DNA of 64,000 nucleotides, from NCBI GenBank assembly GCA_963932465.1, contig OZ010799.1, forward strand, positions 277,671,164 to 277,735,163, read 5' to 3'. Origin of the DNA: Maratus speciosus (lineage: Eukaryota; Arthropoda; Arachnida; Araneae; Salticidae). This document shows positions 55,214 to 64,000 of this stretch, in pieces. Numbering within the stretch: position 1 is the stretch's first letter; every line of letters starts with the position of its first letter. Below the pieces are notes generated by a model that saw only the letters and a program-made list of their open reading frames with translations, did no database searches and was not told the DNA's origin. The position numbers and the translations under genes are program-made.

Positions 55214-55561
55214 TGTTCAGTGCTGAACTGATAGTGAATCAAATCAAATGTAAGATTTTAGTTATTCTGTTGTTTGACAGATGGCAGCACTATGCATTCT
55301 GTGCTGTTGTGAAATCTTAATTATGACATCATCAGTGATTTGATGTTTGGTTTCCTGAGAGTGTGGTATGGAGAATGTTGCTCCTGCTGCATTATTGTCT
55401 TTCTTTATTCTATTTAATTATCTGCACCCAGTTAGGCAGGGGATATATTTTTATAATGTAATTTAAGGCTTTCATGTGATGAAAGCATACTAATTAGAGT
55501 GTTAATTTTAACTAGAGAAATTTGATTCTGAAACCAGAACTGTATGTTTCATTGTGTGTTA
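55214..55561 (+). repeat. 3' LTR of the BEL/Pao element, 3'-truncated
   Basis: Differs from the 5' LTR at two positions over 348 bp (both A/G changes: AAATATAAG/AAATGTAAG and TTAGACAGG/TTAGGCAGG). Similarity stops at GTGTGTTA; the last ~85 bp of the LTR and any target duplication are missing. Confidence 0.88.
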
Positions 55562-56511
55562 GAATATTTTAATAAACCAAGAATATTTTAATAAAATTTT
55601 GCTTTTGTAATGAAAGTGCAAATTAGCAGGTTTTTGTTTTCTGAGAAATTCGTTTGAATATTCTGGTGTCAGTCAATTATTTCATCAGTTTACGAACAGA
55701 ATTCTTCTAGCCCCGAAAGGGTTATTATAAAATTTTAAATGCATTGGAAATTAACTCTTTACAGACATTGCAGCACAGTACGACGTCAAAATCTGCAATT
55801 GTGCACTGCTACATTTGCGGACTGTGAATAGGCAAAGCAGAATCGTCGCTCATCGATTTCGGACATTTTTGGATATGCAGGCGAAGATTTATCTTATCCA
55901 TGTGAACAAAATGTCATTTCGTACTAATTAATTGATGCTCTAAAACTTTGTAATTGGAAAATTTGAATTACCTCTTTTCGTTTTCGATTTGTAATGGCTA
56001 TCTTCCAAATTTTGCCACTAAAGGTGCTGCTGTGATTTGCATTAAGTCAGGCGTAGTAGCTTTACTGTACCGTTACTTCACTTGTATAGCTGTAGCTCTC
56101 TCCGTTCGCAAATATTTTAAGGCTAAAGGGACTTTCCTTTGGACCCTGGATACTATACAGCTATACCCAACCCTACGTTATATAGTTTTTACAAAGTCTT
56201 AGTATTCTTTTAGCAACTGTTTTTTTAATAATACATTTACTAATTCATATATTATTATAAGGAACCCTCTGTGCACGAGTAATACTCGCACTTGACCGTT
56301 TATTTTATTTAGCATATATGAGTTACAAAGTAAAAAAAAAAAAAACATTTATTCAACCTATACCGAAGAAGCTCTTGTTGTGCTTAACATTTTTATACCA
56401 ATTAGTTTTTTTCTCTTATGCATTCATTTACAATTTAGCTGTTGAGCAGATGTTACTCTTTCATTTTTCTTTGACTCGAGATTGCTATTAATTTATTATT
56501 ACAATAATAGA
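55562..56511. other. Right part of the outer hAT-type element, no gene seen
   Basis: AT-rich; begins with two GAATATTTTAATAAA copies at the broken LTR edge. Open frames are not recognised as genes. Confidence 0.4.
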
Positions 56512-56617
56512 AGGTACTTTTCGGTTAGCCAGGCGCCAGTGTTTATATATACTTATATTTGTACGTATATATACATGTATATATAAACACTGGCACCTGG
56601 CTAACTGAAAAGTACCT
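56512..56617. mobile_element. 106-bp near-perfect palindrome (MITE)
   Basis: AGGTACTTTTCGGTTAGCCA at the left is mirrored at the right with a single-base changes (TGGCTAACTGAAAAGTACCT), around an AT-rich centre. AATAGA lies on both sides (56506-56511, 56618-56623). The superfamily is not clear. Confidence 0.75.
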
Positions 56618-57088
56618 AATAGAACAAGAAACTAAGGCACTGACTATTTATTCTTTTACTTGCAGAAATTTACTACACTTGCTACGTTTATTATTAATTT
56701 ATATAAAATAATGCATACATTGATTACCTAAAGGAAATTATGACATTGCAAATTATGTTAAACATCATTTTTAAATGTAACTGTTTTGTGTTGGATAAAA
56801 ACAATGTTTTTTACAAACTTAACTGTTTTTAAGTTTTTACAATACTCAGTAATTAAGCTTAGAAACAATTATTTAAAGCTCTTTTATTTGTTTATTCATA
56901 AGTCAAAATACCTGTAGACACTTTCAAATTATGTTCATCTTAGATTTTAATACTTTTGACATTTTAATCATTTAGAACATTTTTGATTTTAATCAATGAT
57001 TTTTTTTTAAAGATCAGTTGATTAAAATCATGATTTAAATCACTGATTTAAATCAACTGATTAAAATCGCTGACACCCTAGTTCTACA

Positions 57089-57409
57089 CAAGAAATAATT
57101 CTTGTAATAACTTTAACATTACAAGCTATGTAAAGATTCAAATATATACAATATGCTGAAAACATACAGGAGATAACAGAAAAAGAATAATAAAAAACAT
57201 TTCATTGAATGAATAATAAAGCACATATCACTGAATTAATAACAGCATGAAATTCTTAATAATACAACACAAAACAAAAAGAGCAAATATAAAATAAGCT
57301 ATTAAAATAGCGGTAACAAATTTATGACAACTATATAAAAAAATTAAACTGATAAAGTACTTTCTTGCGCAAGTTTCTCATGTTTTAACAAATGGCATCG
57401 ACATAGTAA
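57089..57409. other. AT-rich spacer, no gene seen
   Basis: Nothing recognised. Confidence 0.5.
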
Positions 57410-57411
57410 TA

Positions 57412-57815
57412 GACCGGGAGGTGGCAGCACAGACAGCATATTTTTCAGCCATCATTGAGTTCACGGCTGAAATTCCAGAATCAGTCAAAACTTGATTTGC
57501 ATATTAAAATGCAATCGGTCTACCAAATCCCATCTTGCTGGAAAACACCCTAAAACCTGATTTTAGCAGTTGACTCGTAGCTTTACTACTGTGTATTCCT
57601 GCTCCCAGTCCTCCATGTTTTCATACCTTTGGGCACAGGAAAATACAATGATAAACCTACGAGTCAATCACTAAAATCGGGTTTTCAGGTGTTTTCTACC
57701 AAGATATGACTTGGCAGACTGATTGTGTTTTAATATGCAAATCGAGCTTACACTAATTCTGGAATTTCAGCTGTGAACTTGATGAGGTGATTGTCTGTGA
57801 CATCACCTCCCAGTC
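57412..57815. mobile_element. 404-bp palindromic TA-target MITE
   Basis: Left GACCGGGAGGTGGCAGCACA, right mirrored CACCTCCCAGTC, with TA on each side (57410-57411, 57816-57817). Inverted blocks include CTGAAATTCCAGAAT, TTTGCATATTAAAA and GACTCGTAG, with a ~50-bp loop. Confidence 0.8.
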
Positions 57816-57954
57816 TATAATGAATGATAACACATAACATATCAACAAGTAACAAGAAATTTTGAAGTATTAGCATTATTAATCATCCCCTAGAAACTTT
57901 CAGACGGTTATTATTATTTTAATCACCAGTCATTTATAAAGAAATTTTGCAATA

Positions 57955-58125
57955 CAATGAACTCCTGTTAGTACAGACTTTCAAGGGAGGCCATTTATTG
58001 CCCGTACTAACCGAAGTCCACATTAAACGATGTCTTTAACATTAATTAGAACATGATGAAGAGAAGAAAAAGAAATTGTCCACATTAACCATCTTAAGCG
58101 GAGACCCGCTAATGAGAGTCCACTG
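57955..58125. mobile_element. 171-bp pogo-type MITE
   Basis: CAATGAACTCCTGTTAGTAC at the left and CTAATGAGAGTCCACTG at the right, bounded by TA (57953-57954, 58126-58127). Confidence 0.65.
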
Positions 58126-58209
58126 TATTATTAACATTAATCACAAGTCATTTATAAGTAATAGCCTGTTAAAAATGACGGAAAATGAGATATAAAGATG
58201 CATATATAT

Positions 58210-59552
58210 GTTACGGCAAAAACCAGAAATCGGCCAATTCCCGAACTGGCCGGCCAATTCGGGAATTGGCCAACAACGTTTTTAACTGACAGGCCAATTC
58301 GGGAATTGGCCGGCCAAAACGTGAACTGACCAGAGGCGATCGGCCAATTCTGGAACTGGCCAGATGCGGTCGGCCAGTTCGCGAAGTGGTCATACGCTGC
58401 CGGCCATTTCGCGAAATTGTTACACAGAAACCAATTTTAACTTTTTATCCCTTTCTAACATAGTTGAAAGTGTTTATGAATTGAATTTGCCTGGCCGTCT
58501 GCCTGCCCGTGCTCTAACTCGAGTAAAGACTCCGCTTGACTTGTAATTGTTATATTATTTAGGTTTATAAATACATTTCGGTATTGCAAGTGAAGTTGTA
58601 CTATTTTTGGTTAATTTACAGGTACACACAAAAGTGTTTCATTACAATATCATCAATGGGTAAAATTTTTCCAGTCCATTTTAATGTTGTTACATTATCT
58701 CAATTATAATAAAATTGGTATGCATCATCAAAATGGACGACAAACTGTTATCTAAAATATATGAAATATGTAGTAATTATAGTTTGTTTACAGAGACACT
58801 CAAAAGTATTTCGTTACATTTCAGTGAATGGTGAAAGATCATTTGTAGTGCACTTAAATGATGTTACACTATTTCAAACACAATAAAATTCACATGCCTA
58901 ACTCATGTGGTGAGCAATATATTATTTTATAGAGTACTGATTAAATAAACATTATAGTTCGTTTATAGGGACGCCCAAAAGAATTAAGATAAAGACTTAT
59001 GATATAGGTGAAAAATCGTTTATAGGGTATTTTAATGCTGTTACACTACTTCAAACATAATGAAATTGTTATACATTACTAATATTCTATACAACTTTTT
59101 TCTATAGTTTATTCGCTAGGTAGAATTTATCGTTTATTTACAGAGTCACTCAGATACTTTGTTTATTAGATTGGACAATGAATCCGATATATCGATATTA
59201 GTCACAGAGGACAGAAATCTCCAGCAGATTAGAATATAATGTTCATAATAAACCCAATTTATCGAATTATATCAAACAAGCGGGAAATTATCCAGCATAT
59301 CAGAATATAATCGTCATAGCATGGAACGTTCCTTACTATCACGTGTGCACGTCAGTGCCACCTACCGGACAGCCTTGAATCCCCACTTCGTACATTGGCC
59401 AAGTCTTCCCGGCCAGTTCGCGAAATGCCCGGCCAAAACCCGAAATACGCTTTTAATTTCATGTATTTCGGGTTTTGGCCAGGAATCTCGGCCAGTTCCC
59501 GAATTGGCCGGTCAATTCGTGAACTGGCCAAACTCCGGGTTTTGGTCGTAAC
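58210..59552. mobile_element. Palindrome-rich element with GTTACG ends
   Basis: Ends GTTACGGCAAAAACCAGAAA and (mirrored) GTTACGACCAAAACCCGGAG. Both subterminal zones are packed with GGCCAATTCGGGAATTGGCC-like palindromes and GGCCAGTTCGCGAA variants (58230-58430, 59395-59540). The middle contains ~170-bp direct units with CACTCAAAAGTATTTCGTTACA-like and TTTTAATGTTGTTACA-like blocks. ATAT occurs on both sides. No transposase. Confidence 0.65.
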
Positions 59553-59609
59553 ATATACAACACATGTGCAAGAATATGAGCCATTTTTCTCGCTTGTTCT
59601 GCAGTGATA

Positions 59610-60231
59610 GATGAAAATAACACACTTTAAAATGTGGAAATACGTTGCCAGAAAATATGTTTCCAAATTTTCTCTTCGCCAAGGCCTCTATACTGAAAAA
59701 ATATCGGGAATTTAATGTCTGTATTCGGCCATGTAAAACACATTAAAATTGGGCAGTTAGGAGCTCAGATAGCACAGCGCTATCTAGTGGCGGTTATTTT
59801 ATTAGTAGCATCAGGATGAAGATGCGACGTACATTTTCGTATATTACACTTTAAATTTTGACCCATAGATTTTGAAAAAAAAAAAAAAAATCTTCAATAT
59901 GCGGAGTTTAAATTAAATAACGTTGAGCTCGATTATGAAAGATCAATGGGTTTTCAATGGGAATTTCACCAAATTAGCCAGCTATCGCCAAGTTGGGTTC
60001 ATATATGGCAACTTATTTTTTTCACCAAATTTGGCGATATTTTGCAAAGTTGGGTCAAAATTTGGCGCTATTTTGGCAACCCTGTCATGAGAGCTTTTCA
60101 ACAATTACTCATTGTTGAAGCTGGTACTGTTTTCTCCATAGGAAGCCTAACCCTGATATGGCCGCGATCAATGAGTCAGTCCAACCAGAATTATAAGGGA
60201 CACACAGAGACTTTGATTTTATATAAATAGA
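59610..60231 (-). mobile_element. Helitron-like 5' region
   Basis: On the minus strand it begins TCTATTTATATAAAATCAAA after an A. Interior blocks match Helitron D (GCCAGAAAATA, CGCCAAGG, CTCGATTATGAAAGATCAAT). No CTAG hairpin end is visible on the left; it is probably cut by the element ending at 59552. Confidence 0.5.
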
Positions 60232-60416
60232 TGCACAATTAATTCATTACAATAAATTCAAGAGTTTTTATTAATACTCGTTTTAGGAGATAATTAGGAA
60301 AAAATAAAAAAATTTCCTAATTATGACGTCCAATTATGAAAAAAAAGAAAAGAAAAACATGCTTTTTAATAACAATTGGTAGCCAGTAAAAAATAATTAA
60401 CCTTCTCCCTATCATT

Positions 60417-61158
60417 AGGTTGTCTACAGAAATTGTACAAAAAAGTTCCCTGATTTTTCCATGATTTCCCTGACTATCTTTATCAGACTTTCCTGATTTC
60501 CATCATTAATAATACACATACGGTATTTTTTCATGTATGCCGATTCCCCGTGTAACACACTTATCCAGCTTGCTAATATCTCCTTTGGGAGAAAAAACAA
60601 GAGAAAAACATAAAAATTGCCTAATATTCACTAACTATTGGTTGACAGTATTTTATAAATCCGAACTCAAAATTTAGTCCAACAACTTCATATAGTGGCC
60701 AAAGGATATAGGACCAGAAAATTGCCTCATTTTCTGAAAAATATTCAATTCTAAGACCCATCTACATCTGACGGGATAGCTGGCCATCTGGTCAGCAACT
60801 GGTTATGCTAATGTATCATTTAATTTTTTTTTTTAAATGGGTAAATTGCCTTCAATATAAGCACTACCTACAGAAAATGAGAACATCTGATCACCTTAAT
60901 TTGCATTAAATATTAAAACCTCATACATGCATTTAAAAAATATATTGGGAAAAACTAATCAGCATGTGGAAAAATATGGTATAAAATAGACGAATAAGTC
61001 TCATTGTCAAGGTGAAAATGCAAATATTTTCACATACTGAAAAATTTCCCTGATTTTCAAGTATTTTTACAAAGTTCCCTGACTTTTCCAGATTGATAAA
61101 TCCAGACCTCCCTGATTTTTCCATGATTCCCTGATTTCCAGATTCTGTAGACACTCTG
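60417..61158. mobile_element. CAGGGTGTCTACAG-ended element, copy 2
   Basis: Left GGTTGTCTACAGAAATTGTA, right ATTCTGTAGACACTCTG, with TTCCCTGATTTT repeats at both ends. Shares with 13779-15222 the blocks TTGCTAATATCTC, AACATAAAAATTGCCTAATA, and AACAACTTCATATAGTGG. It lacks the 1-kb nested element of copy 1. Confidence 0.7.
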
Positions 61159-61232
61159 CTCATTTTCAAAAAACAACAAAAGTTTTTTATGAATTAATTG
61201 AGTAAAAATAATAACAAGCATAGTTTTGAATA

Positions 61233-62560
61233 GGGGAAGACGGGGTACAATGAAACATTACTTGTAAAATCAATCAAATTTGTCATAGAGAGTTGCAGTT
61301 TATATATATGTTTATACAACTATATTTTCCAATTACTGGTGTGATTTGGATACATTCGCACTTCTACAACAGTAGCAATAGAAGATTATTGCTTTTACAC
61401 CATTGAAAGTAACTTTCTTTACTAAAAGTAATTTTGTTTCTTTTTCCTTGTTGTTATAAGTAATAATTATTTTTTCTATACATTGTTATCTTTGGGTTGT
61501 TGTCTTCATACCTCCAAAACCAAACTAAAAAAAATAAATATTAGAAGTTTGAAAATAAATTTTTATTTAGTAACCTCAGTGCGGGGTACAATGAAACACT
61601 TGCAGACGGGGTACAATGAAACATGTTTTATTATAGTATTAAAAGCAGTAAATAGAATATATTAGAAGTAAGAGTAGTAAAACAGAAAGAAAAAGAGTTT
61701 TGTTCTAACCAGGTCAATAAAAAATGCTCTTGTTAAGCAATTAAAAAATAGAAAGAGAAAAAAAGCTAAGAAGGGATTGTTTTGAAAACAAACTCTGCCT
61801 GCTACAGACTCTGATGATGATACAGATTTTTTTTCCATGCCTAGCTGGTCATCGAGGTACTAAGAACGAGATATCCACACACAACATGTATGGCACAAGC
61901 AGTATCCGTATAAATGGAAACATAAGGAAATATATACCGTTGGAGAAATCATACATTTAAATGAAGTCAAATGTGAAGTACTTGATATAAAAAGACTCCA
62001 ACCTAGTTTCTTTTTTTTTTTTTTTTTTTTTAGAAACTTACATTTAAAAAAAAACTCATTCTGTTGAAACTACCACCCCATATTCCTTCAGGAGCAACCG
62101 AAATGTAAGCAGAAATGCTAATTTTTGAAACTGACTTGAGCTAATTTAATATAAAATGAAAGGTATTTCTTAAACTAATAGAATTTTCTTATTTTTCATC
62201 TTAGACTATAATATTTTTATCAATTTCCTCATTAATCAAGTTTTGTTTTTGTATTTATCTCATTTTTCATAAAATAAACTATACTGGGTGAAAATTGCTT
62301 CCATCATTTGGAGTGTTTCATTGTATCCCAGTATGTGTTTTATTGTACCCCGGCATACGGGGTACAATGAAACACTGTAAGACATTTATTTTTTGTTATT
62401 TTTCAAGCATAAAGATATTGTTTAGAACCTAATAAAAATTTATTTAGATGGGGAAAATACAAGATTAAAAATATGCATTAATTATATTTTTGTGCATGCA
62501 AAATTGTGGATAGGAAAAAAAATATTAGTAAATTTTGTTTCATTGTACCCCGTCTTCCCC
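61233..62560. mobile_element. TA-target element with GGGGAAGACGGGGTACAATG ends
   Basis: Perfect ~24-bp terminal inverted repeats, TA on each side (61231-61232, 62561-62562). GGGGTACAATGAAACA also occurs internally at 61584, 61607 and 62360, and inverted near 62310 and 62333. An internal stretch near 61680-61860 encodes lysine-rich and acidic pieces on the plus strand that could be a decayed pogo-type transposase C-terminus, but this is weak. Confidence 0.75.
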
Positions 62561-62562
62561 TA

Positions 62563-62984
62563 ATGTTCGAAATTTGCAGTCGTTAGTCGTCAAATGCAAC
62601 CAAATTATTGTATTTAACAACTACGAAATTATTCTTGGTCATCAAATTTGATGCCCAGCTTTCTTTAAAAATATTTATTAACTATTACAAACATGCTACT
62701 TTTTTCACGGAAATGGAAAATTCTGCGTTTTTGGCACTGAACTTTTACCATGCTTGGGATCAATGCAAATCTACATTAAAAATTGCTGACATATTTATGC
62801 TGGTTGGTAGCAGTAGCGGGCGAAATACAACAAAAATGAGAGTATGAACAGTGCCAAATTGAGTTTATTTCTCCCTTTCTCATTCGACTTTCTCTTTCAT
62901 GTGACCTACCACACATAGAAACAAACAATGAAAACAGAGCCAAACAGTGCATGCAACTATAGTCTGCTTTGGTTGAAGGATCAT
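62563..62984. other. No gene recognised
   Basis: An open frame of 79 codons (62608-62847) has no features I recognise. Confidence 0.4.
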
Positions 62985-63385
62985 GAAAAATGCGATTTTC
63001 ATCAAACGATGTAAAAAAACACAAATTTTGTCAAAGGATCATAGTAAAAACTCAATTTTCATCACAGGATTACGAAAAAACTAGTTTTGTCAAAGGATTA
63101 CGAAAACAACTGAAATTTCATTAAATGATAGCAGAAAAAAAGGCGAGTTTCGTTAAATGACCGTGGACAAAACATGAATTGTATACGAGGATCACTGAAA
63201 AAATGCAAATTTCATCAAATAATTGCAAAAAGGTGCAAATTTCGTTAAAGGAATGCAAAAAAAAAGTGCAAATTTCATCAAAAGATCACGGAAAAAATGT
63301 GAATTTCATCAAACGGCCACGAAAGAATTTCATCAAAAAATTGCAGAAAAAATAAGAATTTTGTCAAAGGGTTGTTGTAAAAAAA
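62985..63385. repeat. ~30-bp minisatellite, about 13 units
   Basis: Units such as ATCACGGAAAAAATGTGAAT followed by TTCATCAAACG. In reverse complement this is the same repeat as 54181-54610. Followed by a 20-T tract. Confidence 0.85.
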
Positions 63386-64000
63386 CTCTGCGCTATTCGC
63401 GTGTGATGTTCAGTTTTTTTTTTTTTTTTTGCTGAGCCTCTAGCATAGCTATTATTTTAATGGTTAAAGCACACAAATATAATTAGTGTACCTTTTGATT
63501 TCATGTTACAAGATTCAAATGTTGATGCATTACATGTTTTTTTTTGTTTTTGCTAAAAAGTTAAGTTTTCATTTTATTTTGCATGATTAAGTGCATTTTT
63601 CTATTAATTTCTAAATGTAGCAATAATAAAAAAAGCTTTATATCAGTTTTAATTTGCTTCAATTATTATAACCTTGGAAATTAAGAACTTCAATAATTTT
63701 AAATAAAAACAAGTATTTGTGCTTTTTAAATAGCATTACAGTAATTTTAAAAACGAATTTTAGATGGGATTGCAACTAAAAATTTTAATTTGACACCTAA
63801 GAATAATCATTATGCGATCTATATTATTTTATACTATTGTTCCATTATTCTGCATAGCATCTCTTTCCAAATTTTAGGAAGCTCTATGGAGGCTGAATCA
63901 TTGCACGTATTATCACTGATCAAAATGATATGATAAAAGTTCTCTATTGATTCTTGGATAATGGATATTAAATATTTGTCAACATTTTTTTTTTTTTTTT
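63386..64000. other. AT-rich end of window, no gene seen
   Basis: T tracts at about 63414-63430 and at the window end; nothing else recognised. Confidence 0.5.

Larger units (their letters stand above)
41069..55561 (+). mobile_element. BEL/Pao LTR retrotransposon, interrupted
   Basis: Has a 5' LTR, a leader with an inserted inverted-repeat element, a single gag-pol frame (42855-48095) and a 3' LTR cut at its 3' end. A 7.1-kb insertion (48116-55202) sits in the polypurine tract. The order gag, protease, reverse transcriptase, RNase H, integrase and the domain types identify BEL/Pao. No env-like frame follows pol. Three in-frame stops make it inactive as it stands. Confidence 0.92.
39323..57080. 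mobile_element. hAT-type element split by a BEL retrotransposon
   Basis: Ends TAGGGTGT (39323) and ACACCCTA (57080) are flanked by a perfect 8-bp duplication GTTCTACA at 39315-39322 and 57081-57088. Subterminal GATTTAAATC-type repeats occur at both ends (39345-39410 and 56990-57065). Most of the 17.8 kb is a nested BEL/Pao element (41069-55561); without it the element would be about 3.3 kb, with no transposase recognised. Confidence 0.8.

Noticed and set aside
62608..62847. 79-codon frame
   Set aside because: No recognisable domain, splice context or composition difference from surroundings.

Overview
This is a 64-kb, AT-rich eukaryotic window dominated by transposable elements. Spliced coding exons with GT/AG borders, a BEL/Pao retrotransposon, Helitrons, many hAT/Tc1/pogo-type fragments and very few host exons point to an arthropod. 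A chelicerate such as a spider is my guess, but nothing in the sequence proves it. I see no prokaryotic gene organisation and no CRISPR array.

Host content is small. Two well-supported minus-strand exons encode the C-terminal half of an EXOSC3/Rrp40-like RNA-exosome subunit: 28282-28433 and the last exon 20070-20280, separated by an 8-kb intron full of transposons. A 78-bp exon (28725-28802) joins them in frame and could be an alternative or degenerate first exon. A 45-codon ORF at 19186-19323 is the only other host-like candidate.

Layout. 1-8250: a minus-strand Helitron (309-8250) holding a tRNA fold-back element (733-1061) and a 4.2-kb hAT-like element (3530-7750, 8-bp target duplication) that carries a broken gene of a family known only as uncharacterised metazoan proteins. 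8395-9215: a degenerate ~145-bp tandem array. 9792-12660: a second Helitron type and a ~320-bp tandem duplication. 13196-17930: a palindromic TA-target MITE, a CAGGGTGTC-ended element with a nested element that carries a 5S-rRNA-like sequence, a Tc1-like element with an internal 0.5-kb duplication, and a second tRNA fold-back element. 20070-28802: the EXOSC3-like locus, including a complete 2.4-kb Helitron (25404-27780) in its intron. 29400-33830: inverted repeats and MITEs. 34203-38911: hAT-type elements and a hAT transposase relic interrupted by a TA-target MITE. 39323-57080: one hAT-type element (perfect 8-bp duplication GTTCTACA) containing a BEL/Pao retrotransposon (41069-55561). The BEL polypurine tract is split by a 7.1-kb insertion (48116-55202), which contains another hAT-type element (48817-50555), whose flanking duplication is in turn hit by a MITE (50563-50818). 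57400-63400: further MITEs, a palindrome-rich element (58210-59552), a Helitron 5' end, a TA-target element (61233-62560) and a ~30-bp minisatellite related to one inside the BEL insertion.

The two most unusual items are the tRNA fold-back elements, which share head, spacer and tail, have 13-bp target duplications, and carry different tRNA-like modules, and the hAT-bounded uncharacterised gene. The BEL gag-pol frame is a single 1,746-codon frame broken only by three in-frame stops, with two near-identical LTRs (346 of 348 positions).
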